DNA of 64,000 nucleotides, from contig NZ_CP107052.1 of the NCBI RefSeq assembly GCF_025736875.1, positions 546,001 through 610,000 of the forward strand. The letters run 5' to 3'. The DNA comes from Candidatus Kirkpatrickella diaphorinae (GTDB lineage: Bacteria; Pseudomonadota; Alphaproteobacteria; Acetobacterales; Acetobacteraceae). How positions within the stretch are numbered: position 1 is the first letter of the stretch; each line of letters begins with the position of its first letter. Below, piece by piece: positions 26,625 to 34,279 of the stretch. A program made the translations under genes and the position numbers. The notes under the pieces were generated by a model. It ran no database searches and was not told where the DNA came from. It saw nothing but the letters and a program-made list of their open reading frames with translations.

Positions 26625-27641
26625 TTAGAGCGGGTTCAGCGTTTCACCGAGGCAACGCTGATAAAATTCGGCGATGATTTCCCTCTCCGCCTCATCGCAT
26701 TTATTGAGGAACGTCACGCGGAAGGCGAATTGCCGATCACCGAAGATCTTCGTATTTTCGGCCCAGGTGATGACGGTGCGCGGCGACATGACCGTCGCGA
26801 GATCCCCGGACATGAACCCCTCACGGGTTAGTTTTGCAAGCTGGACCATATTGCCAACCACCTCACGCTGGGCGTCATCATCCAGCGGGATATCCATTTT
26901 GGCGCACACGATCCGCACTTCCTGCTCAGGCGGGAGGTAATTCAGCGTTGCGACAATATTCCAGCGATCCATCTGTCCCTGATTGATCTGCTGCGTGCCG
27001 TGATAAAGCCCGGTCGCATCGCCCAGCCCCACCGTATTGGCGGTGGCGAAAAGGCGGAACCAGGGGTCGGGCTTGATGACGCGATTTTGATCCAGCAGCG
27101 TCAAATGCCCTTCCCCCTCCAGAACGCGCTGAATCACGAACATGACATCGGGCCGCCCCGCGTCATATTCGTCAAAAATCAGGGCGGAGGGACGTTGAAA
27201 ACACCAGGGAAGGAGACCTTCCCGGAAAGAAGTGATCTGCTTACCATCCTCAAGCACGATGGCATCCTTGCCGATCAGGTCAATCCGGGAGATGTGACTA
27301 TCGAGATTGATGCGTACAGTCGGCCAGTTGAGACGTGCCGCGATCTGCTCAATATGGGATGATTTGCCCGTGCCGTGAAAGCCCTGCACGTAAACCCGGC
27401 GATTATAAGCAAATCCGGCCAAGATGGCGCGCGTCGTATCGAGGTCAAATTGGTAGGTGGGGTCAATTTCCGGCACATGACTCGTGCGGACGGAAAAGGC
27501 TGGCACGACCATATCGCTGTCAATGTCGAAAACCGCACGCGCGGACAGTCTCTTGTCGGGCGCTTTCAATTCTCTTCCGATATTTTCCGTGGGGATTTCG
27601 GTCGTTGGGGCCCTTTTGGCGGCGGGCGAGGGGCTCTTCAT
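26625..27641 (-). CDS. cobS: Cobaltochelatase subunit CobS (AAA+ ATPase)
   Basis: The 338-residue product is an AAA+ ATPase with Walker [11 protein letters not shown] near residue 89, Walker [10 protein letters not shown], and a sensor segment FATANTVG. It matches CobS, the ATPase ring that powers cobalt insertion with CobT and CobN. It is the first gene of the cobS-cobT pair. In Alphaproteobacteria this pair usually sits beside a J-domain gene and bolA, as it does here. Confidence 0.93.
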   Translation of the reverse strand: MKSPSPAAKRAPTTEIPTENIGRELKAPDKRLSARAVFDIDSDMVVPAFSVRTSHVPEIDPTYQFDLDTTRAILAGFAYNRRVYVQGFHGTGKSSHIEQIAARLNWPTVRINLDSHISRIDLIGKDAIVLEDGKQITSFREGLLPWCFQRPSALIFDEYDAGRPDVMFVIQRVLEGEGHLTLLDQNRVIKPDPWFRLFATANTVGLGDATGLYHGTQQINQGQMDRWNIVATLNYLPPEQEVRIVCAKMDIPLDDDAQREVVGNMVQLAKLTREGFMSGDLATVMSPRTVITWAENTKIFGDRQFAFRVTFLNKCDEAEREIIAEFYQRCLGETLNPL

Positions 27642-27723
27642 GCGCAGCGCGTGTCCTTAACCTCAATTTTGTCTCACGAAGGATATCGCGTTCCGTCTCA
27701 AATGCAAATCTTTCCCCGGCATG

Positions 27724-28329
27724 TCATTGCGCTGAGAGGAATGCGCGGATCGTCGTGTATGCCACGTTGATTTCCTTGAAACGGGCCTCCGCGCGCGGGT
27801 CACTACCATTTGCATCCGGATGGTGCTGCCGTGCGAGGTTGCGGTAATGCGCCCGCAACTCCTCCATCGTCAGGGGCCAGTCCAGCCCGAGGGCACTGAG
27901 ATGCTGTTTGATGGGTTTGGGCGCCCGGCGTTCCAGCGCGTCATGGGGGCGGGAGCGCGCACGCGCATGGCGTGCGCGGCTGAGCAGACCGAGCGGATCA
28001 CGCAAACGTTCCTCAAATTTTGAGGGTTTGCCGAGGCTGCCGAGTTTCCAGGAAGGGCGCTGCCAGGATGAGTCAGATTGCAGATGTGTTTCAATCTGAA
28101 TCGGCGTCATGCCCTTATAAAAATCCCATTTGGCGTTATATTCACGGACATGATCAAGGCAGAACCAGTAATATTCCCGTAGCGTCTGACGGCTTTTCGG
28201 TGCACGATAACCGGCATTCGCCGTGCAGCCCGCCATGTCGCACATGCGCCCCGGCGCGTCAGGGTCGGGGTCGAAGGCGCGATGACGTGTCTGGCGGCGC
28301 TTGGTCATCGCATCAATGTGTGACGTCAT
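27724..28329 (-). CDS. J-domain (DnaJ-like) protein
   Basis: A 201-residue protein with a C-terminal J domain (about residues 145-200) carrying the HPD triad in RQHHPDANG. Upstream are a conserved N-terminal block with CDMAGCTANAGYRAPKS and a WFCLDHVREYN segment, which could bind a metal through cysteine and histidine. J domains stimulate Hsp70 ATPase; the client is unknown. This J-domain family is found next to cobS and bolA in many Alphaproteobacteria. The start could alternatively be a second ATG seven codons in. Confidence 0.8.
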   Translation of the reverse strand: MTSHIDAMTKRRQTRHRAFDPDPDAPGRMCDMAGCTANAGYRAPKSRQTLREYYWFCLDHVREYNAKWDFYKGMTPIQIETHLQSDSSWQRPSWKLGSLGKPSKFEERLRDPLGLLSRARHARARSRPHDALERRAPKPIKQHLSALGLDWPLTMEELRAHYRNLARQHHPDANGSDPRAEARFKEINVAYTTIRAFLSAQ

Positions 28330-28356
28330 CCAGTCCGGTGCAAGGAGAAAAGCTTA

Positions 28357-28644
28357 ATGAATGTCCATGATACACGCGCGGTACGTATTGAGCGCGTTTT
28401 ACGAGAGGCCCTCGCGCCGGAGGAAATTGAAATCAAGGACGTCTCCCACCGTCATGCACGCCATAAGGACCGCTTGGGCATAGAAGGGGAGGAGACGCAT
28501 TTTGCGGTCAAAATTGTCACTGACCGCTTTAAGGGCCTTTCCCAGATTGCCCGCCATCGCCAGGTCAATGAGCTCCTGAAAGCTGAATTTGAGAGCGGCC
28601 TGCACAGCCTGGCACTGACAACGCAGACGCCCGGCGCGTCATGA
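28357..28644 (+). CDS. bolA: BolA family protein
   Basis: A 95-residue protein with the BolA fold: an N-terminal helix (RIERVLREAL), the ISHxH-like segment DVSHRHARH, and a C-terminal HRQVNELLKAEFESGLHSLAL. BolA proteins bind iron-sulfur clusters together with monothiol glutaredoxins and can act as DNA-binding regulators of stress and morphology. AAGGAGAAAAGC is a strong ribosome site. It is divergent from the J-domain gene, and its stop overlaps the start of the lipoprotein gene (ATGA). Confidence 0.9.
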   Translation: MNVHDTRAVRIERVLREALAPEEIEIKDVSHRHARHKDRLGIEGEETHFAVKIVTDRFKGLSQIARHRQVNELLKAEFESGLHSLALTTQTPGAS

Positions 28645-29207
28645 TCACGAAGTTTCGACATCTCGCCTTTATGGGCCTGGCCGCCTTTTTGAATGCCTGC
28701 GCTTCTGGCGGGATCAGTCATCTTTCCCCCTCCGATCAGGCCATGATTCATGATGTCGAAAATGCCCTGAACCGCCCGCAACCTGTTACCGGTTTTTTTG
28801 AGCAGGTCGGGCCGGGCAACTGGGCCGGGCGCGGTCACTTCACCTATCACCCCGGCTATCTGCTTCTCGCCTATGACGTGCCGCATGGCTTGCGGGCGGA
28901 GGCTGAAAATCAACATCTCGTCGTGACGGATAAAGCCAATGGCGCGGTGACGCGCATCGGCCTTGCCCGGCACCCCCTCGGCCTCCTCCTGCGCAAACCT
29001 TTGCGACTGACCCGTGCGATACAGGTCACGCAACTGGTTCAGACGCCAAGCCTGCTGCGCATTTCACTCGCGGAGGCGGCAAACCCGTCACAGGGGCTTC
29101 TCTCCCTCGATTTTGAAAAAACCGGTGCGGGTTTGCGGCTCAAAGACCTGATCGGCACGGATGTCAGGAAGCAGCAGATTCAATTGAGCCTGCATGAAAG
29201 CCCCTGA
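28641..29207 (+). CDS. LolA-like outer-membrane lipoprotein-sorting family protein with lipobox
   Basis: This 188-residue protein has a signal peptide ending in a lipobox, FLNACASGG (cysteine near residue 20), so it is probably lipid-anchored. The mature part shows the LolA-type pattern: VTGFFEQVGPGNW, then a GRGHFTYHPGYLLLAYD strand, and alternating strands to the end. LolA proper is a soluble periplasmic chaperone without a lipid anchor, so this is a LolA-fold relative (LolA/LppX/VioE-like) rather than the carrier itself. It overlaps bolA by four bases. The function is unknown. Confidence 0.65.
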   Translation: MITKFRHLAFMGLAAFLNACASGGISHLSPSDQAMIHDVENALNRPQPVTGFFEQVGPGNWAGRGHFTYHPGYLLLAYDVPHGLRAEAENQHLVVTDKANGAVTRIGLARHPLGLLLRKPLRLTRAIQVTQLVQTPSLLRISLAEAANPSQGLLSLDFEKTGAGLRLKDLIGTDVRKQQIQLSLHESP

Positions 29208-29209
29208 CG

Positions 29210-29914
29210 TCACGGCGCATCCTGAGGGGTCTGCCTGAAAATATCGCGCCAAGTCGCCTTCATCGCGTGGTCAAGCGCCGCCATGGTGACGTCCGGCCGG
29301 AATCGCTGGATGCTCGTCACACCATAATCCCGGATGCCGCACGGAACGATGCCGGAAAAATCCTCCAGCCGCGGCGCGAGGTTTATGGAGACGCCATGCA
29401 TCGTCAGCCAGCGACTGACGCGCAGCCCGATCGCGGCGATCTTGGCCTCCTCCCCGCTTAACGGGTCCGTCGTCCAGACGCCGATACGACCGGGCCGGAC
29501 ATCCGCTGCGATTCGGAACATGCCAAGCGTCGCGATGATCCATTTTTCAAGATCCGCGACGAAGCGGCGCAAATCGCGCGGTGGGGTGTCGCCATGAGGG
29601 CGGTTGAGGTCCAGCATGAGATAGGCGATGCGCTGGCCGGGGCCGTGATAAGTCCATTGCCCGCCACGCCCCGCTTCATAAACCGGCAAAGCGTCCGGGT
29701 TGAAGAGATCCTGCGCACGGGCTGATGTGCCGGATGTGTAAAGGCGCGGATGCTCCAGCAGCCAGATCAGTTCCTTCCCCGTTCCCGCCTGCATACGTGC
29801 CTGATGCGCCGCCATCTCGGCAAGGGCGTCCGGATAATTGACGGGCGATGATGTGGTCCTCCACATTATTTTTTCAAAATTTTCCGTCGTGATGATTGCC
29901 TCACTCTTCCGCAT
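29210..29914 (-). CDS. lipB: Octanoyl-[acyl-carrier-protein]:protein N-octanoyltransferase (LipB)
   Basis: A 234-residue LipB. TSGTSARAQD, GGQWTYHGPGQRIAYLM and the catalytic cysteine/lysine pair are visible: K in AKIAAIGLRVSRW and C in IVPCGIRDYGVTS. LipB transfers octanoate from ACP to lipoyl domains of 2-oxoacid dehydrogenases and the glycine cleavage system. The first ATG has AAGGGGG upstream; a second ATG 16 codons in (MWRTTSS) matches the usual N-terminus more closely. It converges on the LolA-like gene with two bases between the stops. Confidence 0.92.
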   Translation of the reverse strand: MRKSEAIITTENFEKIMWRTTSSPVNYPDALAEMAAHQARMQAGTGKELIWLLEHPRLYTSGTSARAQDLFNPDALPVYEAGRGGQWTYHGPGQRIAYLMLDLNRPHGDTPPRDLRRFVADLEKWIIATLGMFRIAADVRPGRIGVWTTDPLSGEEAKIAAIGLRVSRWLTMHGVSINLAPRLEDFSGIVPCGIRDYGVTSIQRFRPDVTMAALDHAMKATWRDIFRQTPQDAP

Positions 29915-29970
29915 AAGCTATAGCCCCCTTCGACGAGTGGTATCGCTTATTGCAAGACACTTGTCACGTT

Positions 29971-30056
29971 GCGGTCGTGGCGGAATGGTATACGCGCAAG
30001 CTTGAGGTGCTTGTGGGGGAAACCCCGTGGAAGTTCGAGTCTTCTCGACCGCACCA
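29971..30056 (+). tRNA. tRNA-Leu (GAG anticodon)
   Basis: Eighty-six bases with acceptor stem GCGGTCG/CGACCGC, discriminator A and encoded CCA. The anticodon stem CAAGC/GCTTG encloses TTGAGGT, giving anticodon GAG. The long variable arm (TGGGGGAAACCCCG) is the class II feature expected for leucine. Confidence 0.93.
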
Positions 30057-30272
30057 CTTCTCTCAGAAGATGGTTGTCATATCAGATGCATCTATCGGGC
30101 AACGCCCGGTATGATGGCGGGATTACCCGGAAGATGCGGCATTTCCCTCAATGGTCATAAGTAAATGAAATGACCATATTCAAAAAATCCCCCCTTTGAT
30201 TTACACTACGCTTACATTGCCGTTGCGATGATAACCACAAGTAACGATGCTCGCATCTATAGGGGTTCAGTT

Positions 30273-31142
30273 TTGAAAAAGCCGCTCAGAAAGGCCGTAT
30301 TGCCCGTCGCAGGTTTGGGGACACGCTTCCTTCCCGCGACAAAAGCCATGCCGAAAGAGATGCTTCCGGTCGTCGATCGCCCGCTCGTGCAATATGCGAT
30401 TGATGAAGCGCGCGAGGCGGGTATTGATCAGTTCTGTCTGATCACGGGCAGGGGCAAAGACAGCCTCATTGATTATTTCGATGTCGCGTTTGAGCTTGAG
30501 ACGACCCTGAGGGAGCGGAACAAGCTGGCATTGCTGGAAACGCTGGAGCCCAGCAGTATCGAAGCCGGGTCACTCGCGGCTGTCCGCCAGCAGGAGCCGC
30601 TTGGGCTGGGCCATGCCATATGGTGTGCGCGGTCCTTCATCGGGGATGATCCTTTCGCGATCCTCCTGCCGGATGACATCATCAAAGGCGGGCGCGGCTG
30701 CCTCTCGCAGCTTGTGGACGTCTATAACGAAACCGGCGGAAATGTCGTTGCAGTGACGGAAGTCCCGCGCGATTACACGAATCGCTATGGCATACTCGAT
30801 GTGGGTCAGGATGATGGCCGTACGGTTGAGGTAAAAGGACTGGTCGAGAAACCGGACCCGTCCGTTGCGCCGTCCAACCTTTCCATTATCGGCCGGTACA
30901 TTCTGCGTCCCGAGATCATGACGCACCTCTCCAAGCTTGAGCGCGGTGCCGGTGGTGAAGTCCAGCTGACCGACGCCATGGCAAAACTCATTGGCGACAT
31001 GCCCTTCCATGGTCTTCGCTATGAGGGCACGCGTTATGATTGCGGTGACAAAGCGGGTTTCCTTGAAGCGCAGATCGCTTTCGCGATTGATCGTCCCGAT
31101 CTCGGACCGGCCGTCAAAGCGTTTCTGCGGAAATATATCTAA
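30273..31142 (+). CDS. galU: UTP-glucose-1-phosphate uridylyltransferase
   Basis: A 289-residue protein opening KKPLRKAVLPVAGLGTRFLP, the nucleotidyltransferase P-loop of GalU, followed by TKAMPKEMLPVVDRP and PDDIIKGG. It makes UDP-glucose, the precursor for cellulose, other exopolysaccharides and LPS sugars. The start is probably the TTG at 30273, with AGGGG eight bases upstream; an ATG 15 codons earlier has no ribosome site. A GC-rich hairpin, CCGGGC/GCCCGG at 31147-31163, follows the stop. Confidence 0.93.
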   Translation: MKKPLRKAVLPVAGLGTRFLPATKAMPKEMLPVVDRPLVQYAIDEAREAGIDQFCLITGRGKDSLIDYFDVAFELETTLRERNKLALLETLEPSSIEAGSLAAVRQQEPLGLGHAIWCARSFIGDDPFAILLPDDIIKGGRGCLSQLVDVYNETGGNVVAVTEVPRDYTNRYGILDVGQDDGRTVEVKGLVEKPDPSVAPSNLSIIGRYILRPEIMTHLSKLERGAGGEVQLTDAMAKLIGDMPFHGLRYEGTRYDCGDKAGFLEAQIAFAIDRPDLGPAVKAFLRKYI

Positions 31143-31178
31143 AGGTCCGGGCTTTGCGCCCGGCAAGGTGAGGGCGGG

Positions 31179-31424
31179 TTGTGCGGGCGTGACGTCGGCG
31201 CCCCCGCCATCCGGGCCGGAAACAGGGAGGTTGTCACGGAGGACGAATTCCAGACATTTCTTGAACCCGGCATGCTGGTGCGGCACCCGACCCGACCGGA
31301 ATGGGGCATCGGGCAAGTCCAATCCGCGATTGCATGGCGCGTCACCGTGACATTTCCTGAACAGGGAAAACAAATGATCGACGCGCGGCACGTCACGTTG
31401 ATCGTGCTGCCTGAAAGGGCCTGA
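31179..31424 (+). CDS. DUF3553 domain-containing small protein
   Basis: About 81 residues. The core LEPGMLVRHPTRPEWGIGQVQS followed by RVTVTFPEQGK matches DUF3553, a short beta-rich domain like the one appended to some UvrD helicases and found alone in Alphaproteobacteria. Its likely CarD/Tudor-like fold suggests binding to nucleic acid or protein, but the function is unknown. The start is unclear: TTG at 31179 is the only upstream option in frame, and AGGGAGG lies further in without a matching start codon. comF follows after three bases. Confidence 0.65.
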   Translation: MCGRDVGAPAIRAGNREVVTEDEFQTFLEPGMLVRHPTRPEWGIGQVQSAIAWRVTVTFPEQGKQMIDARHVTLIVLPERA

Positions 31425-31427
31425 CTT

Positions 31428-32240
31428 TTGTCGGGCGCTTTGCGGCGCGTCTCGTTGCGGCGGTCCTGGTACGATCAGATTCTGAATGTGGCTTTTCCGC
31501 CTGTCTGTCTTCATTGCAAAGCGGAAACCCTCTCGCACAACGCCCTTTGTGCGACCTGCTTCGCGGAAACAGAGCGAATCTCGCCGCCTTTCTGCCATGG
31601 ATGCGCCGCGCCGCTCCCCGCGGTAGAACATCTCAATCAGAACCATCTCTGCATTTATTGTCAGAATTCCCCACCACCATGGTCGGCAGCGCGCGCCGCG
31701 TTTATTTTCGGCGATGTCACGCAATCCCTTATTTTCGATCTGAAATATGGTGATCGCACGGAAGTGGCGACATTTTTCGCCGACGCCATGATGCGCCATG
31801 GCGCTGCTCTCTTATCCGACGCTGATCTCATCGCGCCGGTCCCGCTGCATTGGCGGCGTCTGCTGCGGCGCAAGTTCAACCAGTCGGCCATTATCGCGCA
31901 GTCACTGTGCCGAATCCATGCTGCGCCTCTGCAATGCGTGCCGGACCTGCTGAAGCGCATTCGACATACAGGCGCCCTCGCGCGGCTGGGGCCTGATGCC
32001 CGTATGGAGAAGGTGCGGGAGGCCATTACGCTCAACCCGCGTTACAGAAAGATGGTTCAGGGGCGTCGCGTCATATTGGTTGATGACATCTTGACCACGG
32101 GCGCCACGCTCTCCATCTGCTCTCAACGGTTGCTGGATGCCGGTGCGGCCGCGGTTTCGATTTTGGTCGCGACCCGTTCCGGTCGTCACATCCTTCCCTT
32201 TGCCCATAAAATTCATGGTTTCATTGATGCCGAAGATTGA
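31428..32240 (+). CDS. comF: ComF family phosphoribosyltransferase-like protein
   Basis: A 270-residue protein. The N-terminal zinc-finger-like part has four CxxC-type pairs (PPVCLHCKA, NALCATC, FCHGCA, LCIYCQ). It is followed by a phosphoribosyltransferase domain with the PRPP loop RVILVDDILTTGATL. ComF proteins are required for DNA uptake in competent bacteria, but are widespread elsewhere with unknown roles. A TTG start is used three bases after the DUF3553 stop. Its end overlaps the glutaredoxin gene by 14 bases, so DUF3553-comF-grxC-DUF1178 form one plus-strand unit. Confidence 0.87.
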   Translation: MSGALRRVSLRRSWYDQILNVAFPPVCLHCKAETLSHNALCATCFAETERISPPFCHGCAAPLPAVEHLNQNHLCIYCQNSPPPWSAARAAFIFGDVTQSLIFDLKYGDRTEVATFFADAMMRHGAALLSDADLIAPVPLHWRRLLRRKFNQSAIIAQSLCRIHAAPLQCVPDLLKRIRHTGALARLGPDARMEKVREAITLNPRYRKMVQGRRVILVDDILTTGATLSICSQRLLDAGAAAVSILVATRSGRHILPFAHKIHGFIDAED

Positions 32241-32490
32241 AATTTACACGCAGGAACATTGCCCATACTGCACCAAGGCCGTCGCTTTGCTGACGCAGAA
32301 GAACGTTGCATTTGAGCAGATCGACGCCCCGCGAGGCAGCGCGGCGCGCGAGGAGGCGACACGTCGCTCGGGCGGAAGCAGGACAGTGCCGCAGATTTTT
32401 ATCGATGACCGTGTCATAGGCGGTTGCTCGGAATTATTCGCGCTGGAACAGCAGAAGAAACTCGACCCGCTTCTGAGGCGCGCTGGATGA
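32227..32490 (+). CDS. grxC: Glutaredoxin 3
   Basis: An 87-residue dithiol glutaredoxin with active site CPYC (residues 11-14), TVPQIFIDD as the cis-proline loop and GGCSELFALE for glutathione contact. It reduces disulfides using glutathione in the cytoplasm. The start MPKIEIYT lies inside the end of comF (14-base overlap), and its TGA overlaps the DUF1178 start codon, so all three are likely translationally coupled. Confidence 0.94.
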   Translation: MPKIEIYTQEHCPYCTKAVALLTQKNVAFEQIDAPRGSAAREEATRRSGGSRTVPQIFIDDRVIGGCSELFALEQQKKLDPLLRRAG

Positions 32491-32909
32491 TCTCCTTTGA
32501 GCTGCGATGCGCGCAGGCTCACGCATTTGATGGCTGGTTTTTGAGCGCCACATTATTTGCAGGGCAATGCGCGGCGCAGTTCATCGCCTGCCCACATTGC
32601 GGCACGACGCGCGGATCAGAAAAATTTGAAGCATCATTTCCCCAGTCATCGTCGTTATCCGGGTCCATCCCAATATCGGGTCATTTCCGCGCGGCGCTTT
32701 GGCAAATGTGGCCCGTCATTGAAAATCATTGCGAGATTGTCGGGAGCCGCTCTGTCGCGAAGGTGACGAAACGCCACGAATCCGCCGCAAGAGGCGAAAC
32801 CATCTCAAAAGGAATTTATGGTCAGGCTTCTTCACAAGAGCGTGACATTTTTAAGGAAAAAGGCATAGAGTTTGTCTCCATCCCTCGGGGCCCAATCGAT
32901 GATGCCTAG
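32487..32909 (+). CDS. DUF1178 family protein
   Basis: A 140-residue protein with the DUF1178 start (MISFELRCAQAHAFDGWF) and a CPHCG zinc-ribbon-like pair near residue 36. The family is conserved next to glutaredoxin 3 genes in Alphaproteobacteria and has no assigned function. The start overlaps the grxC stop as ATGA. The middle part is shorter and less conserved than in typical members, where a methionine/alanine-rich stretch follows the zinc ribbon. Its 3' end overlaps the DUF2147 gene by about ten bases. Confidence 0.75.
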   Translation: MISFELRCAQAHAFDGWFLSATLFAGQCAAQFIACPHCGTTRGSEKFEASFPQSSSLSGSIPISGHFRAALWQMWPVIENHCEIVGSRSVAKVTKRHESAARGETISKGIYGQASSQERDIFKEKGIEFVSIPRGPIDDA

Positions 32910-33366
32910 GCTTGTGTCACGCGCCGCCGTGCTTCTGGTCGCGCTTTTTTCATTTCATGCCGTCGCCAGCCCCGCGCATCGTGATCGCACTGCGTCGGGC
33001 GACGTGACGGGCAAATGGTTGGCGCAGACGCAGGATGGCGTTTTTGATATCTTCCATTGTGGGGCGGAGATCTGCGGTCGCCTCGTCGGTATGGATTATG
33101 AAGGGCCTGTGCCGCATGATGTTCTGGGGCGATCACAATGCGACCTGACCATGCTGACGGGCTTTACGCCTCAGGGGGACGGGCAGTGGCAGGGGAAAAT
33201 TTTCGACCCTGAAGGCGGTAAGGTTTATGACGCGATAATCTGGTCGCCGAGCCCGAATGTCCTCAAATTGCGCGGTTACCTCCTTGGCATCCCGCTTCTA
33301 GGTCGGACGCAGACCTGGACGCGTTATACGGGCCATATCGGTCCCGCCTGCAAAATGACGAAATGA
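32899..33366 (+). CDS. DUF2147 family exported protein
   Basis: A 155-residue protein with a signal peptide (cleavage likely after VASPAH, about residue 24). The mature DUF2147 domain contains GKWLAQTQDGVFDI, a CGAEICGRLVG motif, GQWQGKIFDPEGGKVYDA and LKLRGYL...RTQTWTRY. The family is periplasmic, lipocalin-like and of unknown function. Two adjacent ATG codons (32899 and 32902) could start it; both overlap the DUF1178 stop. The two family cysteines are kept. Confidence 0.8.
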   Translation: MMPRLVSRAAVLLVALFSFHAVASPAHRDRTASGDVTGKWLAQTQDGVFDIFHCGAEICGRLVGMDYEGPVPHDVLGRSQCDLTMLTGFTPQGDGQWQGKIFDPEGGKVYDAIIWSPSPNVLKLRGYLLGIPLLGRTQTWTRYTGHIGPACKMTK

Positions 33367-33388
33367 GTCTGTCGCCATCCCCGACGCC

Positions 33389-34117
33389 TTATTGTTTGCG
33401 GAACATCGCCTGGTAGTTCATGCGTGTGTCCGATGTCAGGCGGCAGGCGGCGCCTGTATAGAGGATGCCGGTGATATCGATCATCTTGAGACCGGCCCCG
33501 CGCGCGGCGCGGACAAGTTCAGAAGGTTTGATGAATTTGCGCCATTGATGGGTGCCGACGGGCAGGAGACGCATCACATATTCCGCGCCGAATTTGGCGA
33601 TGGCGAGGGAGCGTAACGTTCGGTTGAGGGTCGAAATCGCGATCAATCCACCCGGGCGGGTCAGGTCGCTGAGGAGATGCAGAAACATCTCGGCATCTAT
33701 CACATGTTCAATGACTTCCAGTGCACTAATGGCGTCAAATGTCAGGCCCTGCGCAACGAAATCCTCCGCGGCACCATGGTGGTAGGTGAGGCTTCCTTTC
33801 CCCGTTTCCGGGCGGGAGATTTCCTGATGGGATTGCGCCGCCGCGATGGCTTCCGCCGAGGCATCCAGACCGGTCACCTGATAGCCCAGCCGCGCATAAG
33901 CCTCACTGGCGATGCCTGCCCCGCAACCTATATCGAGCAGACTGATGGCCGCACCATCCGGCTTGGCGCGTGATTTAAAAAATTGATGATTCCAGTTTGT
34001 CCTGAGTGGATTCATGTCATGCAGCGGGCGCATAGGCCCTGACGGGTCCCACCATGAGGCTGCCAAACGTCCGAACTGTGCAATTTCCTCAGCGGATATG
34101 GATGACGGCCTGCTCAT
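33389..34117 (-). CDS. ubiG: Bifunctional ubiquinone O-methyltransferase UbiG
   Basis: A 242-residue class I methyltransferase. FGRLAASWWDPSGPMRPLHDMNP is the UbiG N-terminal signature, DIGCGAGIASEAYARLG the SAM-binding motif I, and SALEVIEHV motif II. It catalyses both O-methylations of ubiquinone synthesis at the membrane surface. It is divergent from lysC, the usual alphaproteobacterial arrangement, and converges on the DUF2147 gene. Confidence 0.95.
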   Translation of the reverse strand: MSRPSSISAEEIAQFGRLAASWWDPSGPMRPLHDMNPLRTNWNHQFFKSRAKPDGAAISLLDIGCGAGIASEAYARLGYQVTGLDASAEAIAAAQSHQEISRPETGKGSLTYHHGAAEDFVAQGLTFDAISALEVIEHVIDAEMFLHLLSDLTRPGGLIAISTLNRTLRSLAIAKFGAEYVMRLLPVGTHQWRKFIKPSELVRAARGAGLKMIDITGILYTGAACRLTSDTRMNYQAMFRKQ

Positions 34118-34279
34118 CTACCTCGTAACCCTTCATCAAAACTGGACGAAACGTCGTTAAATTTGTATTCACCGCGTTTGGGCGCATGTTTAACATGTCG
34201 TCGCCCGGATTTCACCCGGTGTTGAACCGAGCCTGCCGGGGTTTATACAAAAAACGACATTTCAGGAGTTTTTATCACG
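34118..34279. promoter_or_regulatory. ubiG / lysC divergent promoter region
   Basis: A 162-base spacer with a perfect palindrome CATGTTTAACATG at 34185-34197, placed like an operator between the two genes. GC-rich repeats of CCCGG follow. AGGAG in CAGGAGTTTTT is the lysC ribosome site. A lysine riboswitch was not recognised. Confidence 0.45.

Noticed and set aside
30570-31799. A 409-codon open frame on the minus strand across galU, the DUF3553 gene and comF.
   Set aside because: It lies opposite well-identified genes, its translation has no recognisable domain, and it is rich in H, R and G as expected from the complement of GC-rich coding DNA.
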